Origin: Phocoena phocoena
Lineage: Eukaryota > Chordata > Mammalia > Artiodactyla > Phocoenidae
Direction of reading: 5' to 3'
DNA length: 64,000 nt
Assembly: GCF_963924675.1 (NCBI RefSeq)
Contig: NC_089234.1
Coordinates: 60,547,153 to 60,611,152 of the forward strand
The position numbers were made by a program, and so were the translations under genes. This document shows positions 44,696-55,805 of the stretch, one piece after another. Every line of letters starts with the position of its first letter. Position 1 is the first letter of the stretch. The notes under the pieces were generated by a model, which was given only the letters and a program-made list of their open reading frames with translations, made no database searches and had not been told where the DNA came from.

Positions 44696-45710
44696 ATTCT
44701 TTTTTTTAAAAGGTCTTTAATGGAGTATAATTGCTTTACAATGGTGTGTTAGTTTCTGCTTTATAACAAAGTGAATCAATTATACATACACATATGTCCC
44801 CATATATCTTCCCTCTTGCGTCTCCCTCCTTCCCACCCTCCCTATCCCAGCCCTCTAGGTGGTCACAAAGCACCGAGATGATCTCCCAGTGCTATGTGAC
44901 TGCTTTCCACTAGCTATCTATTTTACATTTGGTAGTGTATATATGTCCATGCCACTCTCTCACTTCGTCCAGCTTACCCTTCCCCCTCCCCGTGTCCTCA
45001 AGTCCATTCTCTATGTCTGCGTCTTTATTCCTGTCCTGCCCCTAGGTTCTTCAGAACCTTTTTTTTTTTTTAGATTCCATATATATGTGTTAGCATACAG
45101 TATTTGTTTTTCTCTTTCTGACTTACTTCACTCTGTATGACAGACTCTAGGTCCATCCACCTCACTACAAATAACTCAATTTCACTTCTTTTTATGGCTG
45201 AGTAATATTCCATTGTATATATGTGCCACATCTTCTTTATCCATTCATCTGTTGATGGACACTTAGGCTGCTTCCATGTCCTGACTATTGTAAATAGAGC
45301 TGCAATGAACATTGTGGTACATGACTCTTTTTGAATTATGGTTTTCTCAGGGTATATGCCCAGTAGTGGGATTGCTGGGTCGTATGGTAGTTCTATTTCT
45401 AGTTTTTTAAGGAACCTCCATACTGTTCTCCATAGTGGCTGAACCAATTCACATTCCTACCAACAGCACAAGAGGGTTCCCTTTTCTCCACACCCTCTCC
45501 AGCATTTATTGTTTGTAGATTTTTTGATGATGGCCATTCTGACCGGTGTGAGATGATATCTCATTGTAGTTTTGATTTGCATTTCTCTAATGATTAATGA
45601 TGTTGAGCATTCTTTCATGTGTTTGTTGGCAATCTATATATCTTCTTTGGAGAAATGTCTATTTAGGTCTTCTGCCCATGTTTGGATTGGGTTATTTGTT
45701 TTTTTTTTTT

Positions 45711-45928
45711 GTTTTTTTTTTTTTTTTTTTTTTTTGCGGTATGCGGGCCTCTCACTGTTGGGGCCTCTCCCGTTGCGGGGCACAGGCTCCGGACGCGCAG
45801 GCTCAGCGGCCATAGCTCGTGGGCCTAGCCGCTCCGCGGCATGTGGGATCTTCCCGGACCGGGGCACGAACCCATGTCCCCTGCATCGGCAGGCGGGCTC
45901 TCAACCACTGCGCCACCAGGGAAGCCCC
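45711..45928 (-). mobile_element. CHR-type SINE inside L1 ORF2
   Basis: Reverse orientation with a long T run. L1 text TATTTGTTTTTTT is repeated on both sides (about 45693-45705 and 45929-45941), marking the insertion into the ORF2 C-terminal coding sequence. Confidence 0.95.
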
Positions 45929-46149
45929 TATTTGTTTTTTTGATATTGAGCTGCGTGAGCTGCTTGTAAATTTTGGAGATTAATCCTTTGTCAGTTGCTT
46001 CATTTGCAAATATTTTCTCCCATTCTGAGGGTTGTCTTTTCGTCTTGTTTATGGTTTCCTTTCCTGTGCAAAAGCTTTTCAGTTTCATTAGGTCCCACTT
46101 GTTTATTTTCGTTTCTATTTCCATTGCTCTAGCCCAGCCCCCTTTAAGG

Positions 46150-46635
46150 ATGCACTATAACCCTCCATTGGAAGGGTGAGGACCCCGGCCTGAGGGTGGA
46201 TAACTTGCTCAGGCCACTCACTCGCCTCTTTCCTGGCAGCCTGACCCTCACAGATACGTTATCCTCCTGGCGGAGCCCTGAACAGTGAGTGGGGGTGGGG
46301 TGGGGGTGATGTGAGTGGACAGACCCAGGGAGAGAAACAGTAAGCCAGAAGCCAGAGAGACATGGCGAGGAACTCGGGAGGCCAGGCATGGCTTGACCAT
46401 TCACCAGGTATGTGGCCTTGAGTGGAATGCTGTCCCGCTTTCATAGAAGAAACACAGAGAATGGTGGAAGTGACAGGGATTCTCTCCTTGACCCAACCCC
46501 AGCCAGGCTCCTCGGAGCTTCCTTCTGGACTAGGCCTCCACTTTGGCCTATAAAGACCTGAACAGATGCTGACATAGTTTCTAACAGCCCAGGGCCACAT
46601 CCCTAGGATGATGCTGGCCCCTCTTAAAGTGCCTG
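46150..46635. other. Intergenic, no gene seen
   Basis: Unique GC-moderate sequence; nothing recognised. Confidence 0.4.
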
Positions 46636-46639
46636 AGTG

Positions 46640-47015
46640 GGAAAACTCAAGGCTGCCAGAAGAACTGACTGTTCCAGCCGTCACCTGAAGAGGGGGCCCA
46701 CCTCCCAGACTCCGCGGGAGGGGCAGAGCCTAACCTCCATAAGGCCAGTATGCCAATCCTGAGGGGTTTCACGTGGACCAACACCTCCTTCCTGTTTGTT
46801 TGTAATTCTTCACTTCCCTGACTTTCCTGAGCCCCTGCGCACCACCCCCGCATTCTCTCATTCTCCCTTTAAAATGCCCAGTCACCTCTGCGCAAGTCCC
46901 AGTTGAGTATATTTCACACTGGACTCTTCTCCCTGCTGCAGTGGTTATATCACTGATTAAAATCTGTCCTGACCACTCTAGCTAGTGACAGGCTCCTTCA
47001 TCTTCCACAGAGGTA
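46640..47015 (+). mobile_element. ERV1-like solo LTR (tentative)
   Basis: CCCTTTAAAATGCCCAGTCA, CCTCTGCGCAAGTCCCAGTT, GATTAAAATCTGTCCTGACC and CTCTAGCTAGTGACAGGCTC have the layout of an LTR R/U5 region with an ATTAAA signal. No viral genes adjacent. Boundaries uncertain. Confidence 0.5.
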
Positions 47016-47920
47016 TCTCAGGGCCTCTGCGAGTTTGGATGAGATGCTCAGCCCATTGCTGGGCGTGGCCTTGCGCACTGGGCATCTCCACCAGGTGTGC
47101 TGTGCTGTCGCAGGTGGAAGGTGTTATGAAATGACATGCATGACCATTGACACCCAGACTCTAAAACCTTTGGATTGTTTTCTTCCTATCTGGGCTGAGC
47201 ATAATTCTGCACCAATCCAACAGGAGACTCCTTGGGGAAGGCAATGGGCAGAGATGAAGACTTAAGAAAATAAAAATGGGATCTGGGTCCAGTGGGGCTG
47301 GGAGGAGTAAGGGGTAGGAACCTGGGGTAGAGGGTAGGACGGTATGTGAATTAGCATACAAGCACACACACCCTTTCCCATGTCCAGCTTGTTTAATATC
47401 AGACCCTAAATGGGGCAGTAGTTCAGCTATCACACCTCCCAGGTGGACGTTGGGACCAGGTCACCATTCCGGTTAGTAAAGATGGGAAAGGCAGAGATGT
47501 CTTCCTTCTAGACCAGGACTATGGGTGGGACCACGAGAGACGAGAGCCCCACAGCTGTGTGTTCTAAGGAGAACACTGCATCCCATTTGAGTGGAGACAG
47601 TAGGGAGGGAGAGGGATTTTAATTTCTTGGAGGTTTCCAACATCCTCTTTGAAGATTTTATTTAAAAGAATCCTTGTTTAAATGGGTTTCATGTTTCTTA
47701 AGGGCAAGTGTAAGAGTGGTTTTATAAGGTATGATCCCTGCTTTCAGAGACTGACAAGAATAACATGATTAATTCTCATCATCAACATGGCTCCAAATGT
47801 TTTATAGACCTCCCATTTCAGAGGAAGTAATTATCACCTTGGATGGAGAGTTAAAATTGTCAGACAGACTGGGGTACAAGTTATTCACCTTATTGGCTCT
47901 GTGTGACCTTGAGCAAGAAT
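47015..47920. other. Intergenic, no gene seen
   Basis: Unassigned unique sequence; a weak MIR-like motif near 47880-47925. Confidence 0.4.
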
Positions 47921-47925
47921 TATGG

Positions 47926-48378
47926 GTTGAATTGTGTCCTCCAAAATTCATATGTTGAACTCCTAACTCTCAGTGCCTCGGAATGTGACCTTATTTGGAA
48001 ATAGGATTGTTGCAGATGAAGTGAGTCAAAATCAGGTCATATTGGAGTAGGGTGGGCCCCTAATCCAATATGACCGATGTCCCTATAAAAAGGGAAAACT
48101 TGGAGGCAGACCTACACAAGAACACCAGGTGAAGATGAAGGCAAAGATTGGGGTGATGCTTCTTCAAGCCAAGAAACACCAAAGATGCCAGCAAACTGCT
48201 GGGAACTAGGACAGAGGCATGGAACAGATTCTTTCTCACGCCCCACAGAAGGAACCAACCCTGCTGACACCTTGATCTCAGACTTCTAGCCTCCAGAGCT
48301 CTGAGACAATAAATTTCTGTTGTTTAAGCCACCCAGTCTGTGGTACTTTGCTATGGCAGCCCTAGCAAACTAATACAG
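47926..48378 (+). mobile_element. MLT1-type LTR (ERVL-MaLR), near full length
   Basis: TATGGGTTGAATTGTGTCCT, GTGACCTTATTTGGAAATAG, GGGTGGGCCCCTAATCCAAT, CACCTTGATCTCAGACTTCT, GACAATAAATTTCTGTTGTT, GGCAGCCCTAGCAAACTAAT. Both ends and the poly(A) signal are recognisable. Confidence 0.9.
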
Positions 48379-48382
48379 CATG

Positions 48383-48545
48383 TCACCTCACCTCTCAGTC
48401 TCAGTTTTCTTGTTTGTAAAGTGAGGATAATAATATTACCTACTGGGAGGGGTAAGGGAAAATAAAAGCGTTATTATGGGATTATATGAAATCATGTTCA
48501 TGAAACTTTTGAAAATTGTAAAGCACTGCAGAATTTAAAGAATCT
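48383..48545 (+). mobile_element. MIR fragment
   Basis: CACCTCTCAGTCTCAGTTTT, TGTAAAGTGAGGATAATAAT and TTGTAAAGCACTGCAGAATT match MIR. Confidence 0.7.
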
Positions 48546-48582
48546 TTCATTCAATTTCATTCAATTAGAAAAATGAGAAAGA

Positions 48583-48708
48583 GACTTCCCTGGTGGTTTG
48601 GTCCAGCGGTTAAGACTCCACGCTTCCCATGCAGGGGGCGTGGGTTCAATCCCTGGTTGGGGAACTAAGATCCCACATGCTGTGGGGCACGGCCAAAAAA
48701 AACAAAGG
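48583..48708 (+). mobile_element. Short tRNA-type SINE
   Basis: GACTTCCCTGGTGGTTTGGT, CCAGCGGTTAAGACTCCACG, CGTGGGTTCAATCCCTGGTT, A-rich tail. Confidence 0.92.
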
Positions 48709-48734
48709 TAAAAGAAATAATAGTACCTACTGTG

Positions 48735-49135
48735 GCAGAGATAGTGATAGTCACCAAACATTCTATTTGTTCCCCTGTATTCCCCACCCACACTGCAATT
48801 GGGTACGTGCCATGTGATTAGCACTGGCCAGTGGTCTGTGGGCTGAAGTGACATGAGTCACTTCTGGGGAAAAGAACAGAAGAGCCAGCCCAAGACCCTA
48901 GAGTTGTCTTTTCCTCTGCCTCAGCACCAAGACCTCCTGTTCAGTAGACTGAGTGACAAGATCAAAGCTACCTGACTTGCTGGGTGGCTGCATGAATGAA
49001 AGATGCCCCGGAGAGGTTCGTGGACCCACAGCCAACTTCATGTAGATAAGAAATAAACCTTTGTTATGTTAGGCCCTGAGACCTTGGGGACTGTTTATTA
49101 CCACAGCAAAACCTAGCCTATGTAGACTAATACAC
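48735..49135 (+). mobile_element. LTR-like old repeat (MaLR-type, tentative)
   Basis: GTACGTGCCATGTGATTAGC, TTCATGTAGATAAGAAATAA, ACCTTTGTTATGTTAGGCCC and TATGTAGACTAATACACTAC resemble an MLT-class LTR ending. Confidence 0.5.
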
Positions 49136-49400
49136 TACCTCTAGGATTGTTGTGAGGATTAAATGGGTCAATATGCGTAAACAACTGAAGCAGTGCCTGG
49201 CATATAGTAAGGACTCAATAAATGTTAGCTCTCATACCACCTGTGTGACTGGGGGCAGGATGTGTGACCTCGCTGAGCCTCTGTTTCCTCATCTTCAAAA
49301 GAGAAGCAATGACAGCATCTACTGTGGAGTTGTTGCAGGGATTAAATAAGGTACTACTTGTAAGTGCGTGGCCCAGGGGAAGTGAAGTGTGTTCATTCTC
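49136..49400 (+). mobile_element. Two MIR fragments in tandem
   Basis: First: TTGTGAGGATTAAATGGGTC, CAGTGCCTGGCATATAGTAA, CTCAATAAATGTTAGCTCTC. Second: CTCGCTGAGCCTCTGTTTCC, GTTGCAGGGATTAAATAAGG. Confidence 0.85.
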
Positions 49401-49589
49401 CTCTCTCTGCTCCTCATTATGGCTGCCTGGTCAACGTGCTTACCTGCCTGTCTCTCTGAGGCTCCTCTGAGCAGGACTTGGCCAGCATCCACTGACCCTT
49501 CCCTTCCTGATGTAAATGCATTGGGCCTCATCCTGTGATGAAGTGATTACTCAAAGCATCTGCTCTTTGTTTTGTAAATCTTCCCACAG

Positions 49590-49758
49590 CTGGGGGGCTG
49601 GAGGCCCAACCTTCCCTTGCTGCCAGGCCTCGGAGGGGGATTTATGCCCGTGCAGACCAAGGATCAGCTCATCAGCTGTGTGCTGCTAGGCAGACTGCCC
49701 TTCCCAGAGCCGGCCAAGGTCTTGAGCTCAGCGGACCTTGGCTTTTCCATGGATCAAG
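49590..49758 (+). other. Orphan exon-like segment
   Basis: Unique sequence bounded by a good acceptor (TAAATCTTCCCACAG) and a consensus donor (CAAG|GTAAGT), open in one frame throughout (includes DQLISCVLLGRLPFPEPAKV). No domain or known gene recognised, and no partner exon identified. It could be a lncRNA exon or chance. Confidence 0.25.
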
Positions 49759-50217
49759 GTAAGTCAGTTTTCCCTGAGCTGGGTCCTAAGGAAGCCATGC
49801 CATAGGGGCTCTCTGTGCCATGTGCAAGGAGAGGGAACGTTTCTCTTGAACAAAGGTAAGAGGGAGAACGTTAAGACACCAACGAACCTGCAAACAGAGC
49901 TGGGAGCTGTGACAAAGTGCTGATGCCCCAAAGCTCAGGCAGAACCAGAAGCAGAGCAGCGCCATGCAGAAATGGCCTCTGCGAAGTTGCAGACATGCCA
50001 AGTCCGAGAGCGATGTCAAGATTTCTCTTTGATGTAATAAAGGAATCGAAGTTAGGTAAGGCCATGATTGAGAGCAGCTGGATTCTAGTAGGTCCTTAAC
50101 TGTTAACTGGCTCTTTGCACTGATTTTTACAATGTGCTCTTGTAGTTGATCTCACCTTAATTGGCCCTTGTGGTGTTAGCAGTGGTTCTCCCAGGGTCGT
50201 CTGGGCCCTGATGCCGT

Positions 50218-51025
50218 ATCCAGCCTCTAAATTAAATCTCGGAGACAGAATTTGGGGTGAAGTAGAAAAGAATGGCTTTATTGCTTTGCCAGGCAAAGGG
50301 GGCCACAGAGGACTAATGCTCTCAGAACTGTGTGTCCCGACCTGGAGGGGGTAGTGAGGAGTTTTATAGCACTGGTTGAAAGAGGAGGGCGTGATCAGCT
50401 CGTGGACATTCTTCTGACTGGTTGATGGGGAGGTAAGTGGGAAGCATCATCAACCTTCTGGTTCCAACAGTTCGGGGTCTCCGTGCTCTTGGGCAGCAGA
50501 CAGTTAACTTCTCCCACCTGGTGGGGGTTTCAGTGTCTGCAAAACAGCTCAAAGGTATTGTTATGTGTGTCCCTTGAGGAGGAACCAGGACTCTGCCCCA
50601 AGGCTGCACTATTTTTTCTTGACTTTTCCTCCCTTGTCTCCAAATCCCCCTCCCTTCCCTAATTAGTGACTGTTTGAACCTGCCTGTTGGAACTCAGGGA
50701 AGGTCATGGAGGCTGAACAAAGCCTATTTCCTGTAATCAAGAAACTAGGGGGGGGCTTCCCTGGTGGTGCAGTGGTCGAGAGTCCGCCTGCCGATGCAGG
50801 GGACATGGGTTCGTGCCCCAGTCCGGGAGGATCCCACATGCCGCGGAGTGGCTGGGCCCGTGAGCTATAGGCCGCTGAGCCTGCGCATCCGGAGCCTGTG
50901 CTCCGCAACAGGAGAGGCCACAACAGTGAGAGGCCTGCATACCGCAAAAAAAAAAAAAAAAAGAAATGAGGGGACACAGAAAGGCTTTTGTGCCCAGGAG
51001 CCCTACAGGGTCCTGCTCGTTTTCA
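50218..51025 (-). mobile_element. ERV solo LTR, family 2 copy E (SINE-interrupted)
   Basis: Collinear with copy D: AATCTCGGAGACAGAATTTG, AGAAAAGAATGGCTTTATTG, CTTTGCCAGGCAAAGGGGG, GAACTCAGGGAAGGTCATGG, CACAGAAAGGCTTTTGTGCC, CCCTACAGGGTCCTGCTC. Same orientation as D, about 9 kb away. Confidence 0.8.
50754..50960 (+). mobile_element. CHR-type SINE inside LTR copy E
   Basis: GGCTTCCCTGGTGGTGCAG, B-box region GGGTTCGTGCCCCAGTCC, tail CATACCGC plus A run. Flanks AAGAAACTAGGGG and AAGAAATGAGGGG are the duplicated target. Confidence 0.95.
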
Positions 51026-51097
51026 GCCCCTTTAAATAGCGGATGTCCAGACCCCACTCCAAACCAACTGAGTCAGTCTCGGAGGACAGGGAGAGGC

Positions 51098-51290
51098 AGT
51101 GGTTCTCAAAGTGTGGACTGGGGACTGGCAGCGCCAGGGCACTGGTTAAAAGGCAAGTTCTCAGGTGCCATCCCTGACCAACTGAATCAGAGACTCTGGG
51201 GTGAGGCCCAGAAATCTGTGTTTTAACAAGTCCTCCAGGAGATGCTGATGCACAGGAAAGTCTGAGCACCAGCTGGTGGTGTTAATGCAT
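51098..51290 (+). mobile_element. hAT-Charlie MER5A-type element
   Basis: CAGTGGTTCTCAAAGTGTGG, ACCAACTGAATCAGAGACTC, GGGGTGAGGCCCAGAAATCT, GTTTTAACAAGTCCTCCAGG. Terminal CAGTGGTTCTCAA is the hAT end. Confidence 0.88.
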
Positions 51291-51309
51291 ATCCAGAGTT
51301 GAAAACTAC

Positions 51310-52101
51310 TGGGTTAGTTTAGGAAGTTCTGTGTTTTTAAAATAAGTAGTGAATGGGTGAGGGTTGAGTTTCATGTCCTCTTCAATGGTGGCTTATCTTC
51401 TCCCTGCTGAGGTTCAGAGTTCAGGATGAGAGCAGCCGGGCTCTACTCCCTATAAAGGGAAAGGGGACAGTGACCTTCCTATACTTTGAACATCTTCTAC
51501 GTACATAAGTGAGAACAAGACAAAAATTATCTTCACAATTAATACTGCTGCCCACTCTGCTCTATTACCAACACCAGTAACAGAGGAGGCCGGCCACAAA
51601 CCTGCTCAGGGCATCCTTGACAAACTGTATTTTGACTCTACTGAAATGTAAAGAAGTGGAGCCCAGACTCCCTTAGCTGCATCTTAGTGAGTTCAGCTAA
51701 GCCCAGTTCACACCCTGCAAACATAAAGCCTTTTTCTTGGGTTTTGGCACATTCTTCACAGCCCTAATCCTGGAGGAATTAATTTCTCATTTTGGAGTAA
51801 CAGAATAGTTGTGGGAAGTGGGTGGAGTGGGAATTTCTAGGAATCACAGCTTTTTTTGTTGTTTTCATTCACTTCTTTCTTTCATATTCAATCTAACGTT
51901 CTTGTCCACCGTTCCTGACGCTTCACCCAGCAACAGTTACTCTGCTTTGTCTTGGGGTCACTAGAATTTAGAATTTTTATGGGTGTATTGGTATTTTCAA
52001 GCAGAAGGGAATGAAGAATGTGTCTGGGTTAAAGCAACTGGAGGATGGGGTCTGGCTGGAACTCCATACCCTCTGCTTTCCCAGCCTGGAAGGAGGTGTG
52101 G

Positions 52102-52149
<48 letters not shown>

Positions 52150-53045
52150 CTGTGTGTGTCTGTGTAGGGAAGCAACCACAACATGTCCCTCGATCTGGTT
52201 CTCCCACATCTGGCGAAATCTGTGACCCATATGAGCCAGCTCCTGCCTAGTGAGGGGCCACAGGAGAGGAGGGAAACCAAGGACAGGTGGACGCTTGCCA
52301 GAGGGTGCTGTTGGCTCGAGGGGCCCATGTCTCTCTGGCTCATCCCTCTCGATCTCTGGACACATCAGCCTCATGTACACACCTTGCCCCAGGCGCACCC
52401 TGGTCCTCACTTAGTTTTTAACCACCCTCCTCTTTCCTGTCTGTCTTTGCCTCTCAGGGCTTCTGCTGGCAACACTGTGGGGTTTCTCCTTGGCTTCTTC
52501 CAAGTTTGCTGGGCTAAGGGAGATGTCTTGGATTTATTCAAATCAGCCCCATATTGGGGCCAGATGCTTCAGAGAAAATGAGCTGGTCAGGATGAAGTGA
52601 AGAAACAAACAGGGGAAAGAAGGAGGCCCAGTGGTGAAGGGCAGTCTCCTCTAGGGCCTTCTGAAAAGTCTCCTTTCTCGGTGCAGCCTGTGCTCCATCT
52701 CTCCTCCCAAACCAAACATTTGCTTATACATTTTTGTAAACTTCCATGTCTCACTCTGGGGCCAGCAGACCACTGTTTGCTAGGCTGTTTCTTCCTCTTT
52801 GTGGACAGGGTGAGGCGGACGGAACACGGGAGTCCTGGCAAGTGTGAGCTGAAAGCCTTGCAGGAAGTCGACAGTGAGTGCCAGCCCTGTGGGGGGCAGC
52901 TGGCAGGCATGGCTTTCTGAGGTGGGCGAGGACGCAGGCAAACGCTCAGGCTTTTCTCTCTTCTAATTGCACAAGTTGTATTAGTAATCATAACCATAAT
53001 TAGTCATAGTAATCATAGCAATGGTGATGATAAATTACCGTGAGG
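51310..53045. other. Intergenic, no gene seen
   Basis: Unique sequence apart from the GT microsatellite at 52103. Open frames near 52183-52581 and 52587-52997 have no recognisable domains or splice context. Confidence 0.45.
52103..52166 (+). repeat. (GT)n microsatellite
   Basis: Pure GT to about 52147, then interrupted TGTGTGTC units. Likely polymorphic. Confidence 0.97.
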
Positions 53046-53049
53046 CGTT

Positions 53050-53220
53050 GGACTGGGAACATCACACATTATCTTCTCATTTAGAGCCTCCCAACACCCC
53101 CAGAGCAGGTGCTTTGGCGTTGTTATTACCGCCATTTGTACTTGAAAACTGAAAGGTTTCAAGAGAGGTCTCCATGAATCAGGGATGGAGTTGAGATTTG
53201 AACTCAGGCAGCCTGACTCC
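53050..53220 (-). mobile_element. MIR fragment
   Basis: CACACATTATCTTCTCATTT, AGAGCCTCCCAACACCCCCA and TTGAGATTTGAACTCAGGCA are inverted MIR; the SINE at 53236 has landed at its end. Confidence 0.75.
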
Positions 53221-53235
53221 AGAGGTTACACTCTT

Positions 53236-53446
53236 TTTTTTTTTTTTTTTTGCGGTACGCGGGCCTCTCACTGTTGTGGCCTCTCCCGCCACGGAGCACA
53301 GGCTCCGGACATGCAGGCCCAACAGCCACGGCCCACGGGCCCAGCCGCTCCGTGGCATGAGGGATCCTCCCGGACCGGGGCACGAACCCATGCCGCCTGC
53401 ATCGGCAGGCGGACTCTCAACCACTGCGCCACCAGGGAAGCCCCGG
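53236..53446 (-). mobile_element. CHR-type SINE
   Basis: Reverse orientation, T run then GCGGTACGCGGGCCTCTCAC through GCCACCAGGGAAGCCCC. Exact 15-bp duplication AGAGGTTACACTCTT at 53221-53235 and 53447-53461. Confidence 0.97.
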
Positions 53447-53524
53447 AGAGGTTACACTCTTAAACACTATGTGATGAATGCAAGGAATACCTGTTGGTTT
53501 AAAAAGTTGTTTAAAATTTAGATA

Positions 53525-54000
53525 AGTAATTTACCGTCAACAGTTTGGTTAATGTCTTTCCAATCATTTCTCTGTGCAAATATATTCACATTATAAAGAA
53601 TATTTTATATAAATGGAGTTTTATAGCCCTCTTTTATTACTTAATATATCCTGAACATCTTTAACTGTCATAAAAGGTCTTCTGCATGATTATTTTAATA
53701 GCTGCAGAGTTTCCCTTCATATGTATAACCGTAATTTGTTTGACCAATTCCTTATTATTCAACACTTAAGAGTTTTTTTTTTTTTTGGTTTTTCACTATT
53801 ATAAACAACATTTAATGTTTTAAAACATTAAATCTTAGCATTCAGCCACAGTTAATTCCTTAGAATAAATTTCTGTACTAGATTTGCTGGATGAAAGGTT
53901 ATGAAAAATGTTAAGGTGTTTGATGCATGTTATCAAACTTTCCTCCGAGGAGGTGAATGGATGTTTATCTACGCCTTCACCAGCACTGGGTTTTACTATT
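53525..54000 (-). mobile_element. Old L1-like fragment
   Basis: TTTAATAGCTGCAGAGTTTC, CTATTATAAACAACATTTAA and GGATGAAAGGTTATGAAAAA fit a diverged, inverted LINE 3' end. Family not assigned. Confidence 0.45.
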
Positions 54001-54019
54001 TTAAAAAACTGTTGCTGGG

Positions 54020-54233
54020 GGCTTCCCTGGTGGCGCAGTGGTTGAGAGTCCGCCTGCTGATGCAGGGGACATGGGTTCGTGCCCTGGTCTGGGAAGATCC
54101 CACATGCCGTGGAGCGGCTGGGCCCGTGAGCCATGGCCGCTGAGCCTGCGTGTCTGGAGCCTGTGCTCCGCAGCGGGAGAGGCCACAAGAGTGAGAGGCC
54201 CGCGTACCGCAAAAAAAAAAAAAAAAAAAAAAA
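54020..54233 (+). mobile_element. CHR-type SINE (left of a pair)
   Basis: Complete copy with an A tail of over 20. Target text ending CTGTTGCTGGG is repeated at 54009-54019 and 54234-54244, with A-rich sequence before each. Confidence 0.96.
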
Positions 54234-54244
54234 CTGTTGCTGGG

Positions 54245-54351
54245 AATTCCCTGGCAGTCCAGTGGTTAGGACTTTGCACTTCCACTGCAGGGGGCACAGT
54301 TTCGATCCCTGCTCGGGGAACTAAGATCCCCAGTGCTGCACGGTGAGGCCA
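54245..54351 (+). mobile_element. Short tRNA-type SINE (right of a pair)
   Basis: AATTCCCTGGCAGTCCAGTG, GTTAGGACTTTGCACTTCCA, GTTTCGATCCCTGCTCGGGG, A tail. Begins at the duplicated target of the neighbouring CHR SINE. Confidence 0.94.
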
Positions 54352-54734
54352 AAAAAAAAATTGTTGCCAATTTAAGAGGTCATTTTTGTTTTGGTTTGCA
54401 TTTCTTGGCTGTCTGCTGAATTTGAGCTTTATGCCTATGTTTACTGTGGCCTTGTATCTGGAGGGCAGCTCCACGTGTGATGTTTCCCTGCCTTAGCTCT
54501 GCCCTGCTGGCATTGAAAGCCAAATTCTAAAGAGAGTCTCTGGTCCCGCTGCCTCTTTCTTGGCCAGGATCCCATGAGCACTGTTGACAGAGGCAGACAA
54601 CATCTGCAGGATTGACAACTGGGCTGACAATTACCTGCCTTTTATTTATCCTGTTACCAGGGAGAGGGATGAGGGTATCACAGGCTCTGAGCACTCAGAT
54701 GTCCTCACAGTGGTGTGGCACAGCTGTTCTGAGG

Positions 54735-54962
54735 TCAAGCTCTGGAGCAGAAAGACCTGGGTTTGCAACCTGGTCCACCCAGGGTCTACCTCTCCAAGGC
54801 TTAGTTTCCTCATCAATAAAATGGGGGATAATCAGTAAAATTATCAAATCAATCACCCATTTCGCAGGGTTGGGAGGATCATCCAAGGAGATAATTCATA
54901 GAAGGTACTGGGCATGTACCTAGCACATAGTACATGCTCAATAAATCATCATCATTATGATT
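54735..54962 (+). mobile_element. MIR, nearly full length
   Basis: AGCTCTGGAGCAGAAAGACC, CCAAGGCTTAGTTTCCTCAT, AATAAAATGGGGGATAATCA, GCACATAGTACATGCTCAAT. Confidence 0.9.
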
Positions 54963-54964
54963 AT

Positions 54965-55455
54965 TGATCAATTGTGAGTATCTGGAGGGTTTTGAGAGAG
55001 GTATTTTGAGTGAGTGGAGGTCCTGGGCCTCTTGAGGAGACTGATAAAGCTCAGGGAGCTCTTGCTACAGAAATGGATTGAGTGCTGTCTCATTGTAAAT
55101 GGCACAAAGGAGCTGGTGACTTACACTTGAACCAGTGAGGCCCAAACCACTTCAAATTGGACAGTCTCATCAGTCATATACAGGGAGGGATTGACACAGA
55201 CACGGGGTCTGATGGTGGGTTTTATTTTTCCCTGATTGGGAAATTATTGGTACAGATGATTACAAATTAAGCCATCCTGGAATTGTTGCTGAGTTTCCAA
55301 TGAAATGGAAGGTATAGAAGTAAGTGATACTGAGCCTGCCTGGCAAGTCTGACATGGGATGTCTTTTATTGCGCAGACAGGGACTGTGCTCTTCACTTCT
55401 GTGCCCTGCAGCCTGGCAGGGGGGCTGCATACTGCGGGCACAAAGCCGGCATTTT
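54965..55455. other. Intergenic, no gene seen
   Basis: Unassigned unique sequence. Confidence 0.4.
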
Positions 55456-55764
55456 TGTTTGTTTGTTTGTTTGTTTTGTTTTTGGCTGCCTTGGGTCTTT
55501 GTTGCTGCACAGGGCTTTTGGCCAGGGGGGCTACTCTTCGTTGCAGTGCACGGGCTTCTCACTGCAGTGGCTTTTCTTGTTGCTGATCACTGGCTCTAGG
55601 TGTGCAGGCTTCAGTAGTTGCAGCACATGGGCTCAGTAGTTGCAGCACGCGGGCCCTAGAGCATGCAGGCTTCAGTAGTTGCAGTGCACGGGCTCAATAG
55701 TTGTGGCTCATGGACTCTAGAGTGCAGGCTCAGTAGTTGTGGCACACGAGCTTAGTTGCTCTGC
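55456..55764 (-). mobile_element. Composite tRNA-type SINE, truncated
   Basis: (TTTG)n start, TTTTTGGCTGCCTTGGGTCT and several AGTAGTTGCAGCACATGGGC units, then stops at CTTAGTTGCTCTGCC without the tRNA-like end. Confidence 0.88.
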
Positions 55765-55805
55765 CAGCCAGTGTTTGATGGGCTGAACTGTTTCTGCTAC
55801 TTTCT

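Larger units (their letters stand above)
44459..46134 (-). mobile_element. 5'-truncated L1 with two CHR SINEs
   Basis: L1 3'UTR begins near 44700 (GTATAATTGCTTTACAATGG). The minus strand encodes dead ORF2 C-terminal pieces: 45447-45070 ([34 protein letters not shown]) and 46124-45930 ([20 protein letters not shown]). Near-identical flanks CCCAACCCCCTTT (44446-44458) and CCCAGCCCCCTTT (46133-46145) look like the target-site duplication. SINEs sit at 44493-44695 and 45711-45928. Confidence 0.88.

Noticed and set aside
41065..51025. A complete endogenous provirus between LTR copies D and E
   Set aside because: The interior is made of unrelated older repeats and unique sequence, with no recognised gag, pol or env remnants.
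53198..53521. Open frames of 60-160 codons rich in Pro, Ala, Gly, Arg on either strand (also near 44501, 45634, 50663, 54001, 55891, 59805)
   Set aside because: They are readings through CHR-type SINEs; the same peptide words recur at every SINE copy.
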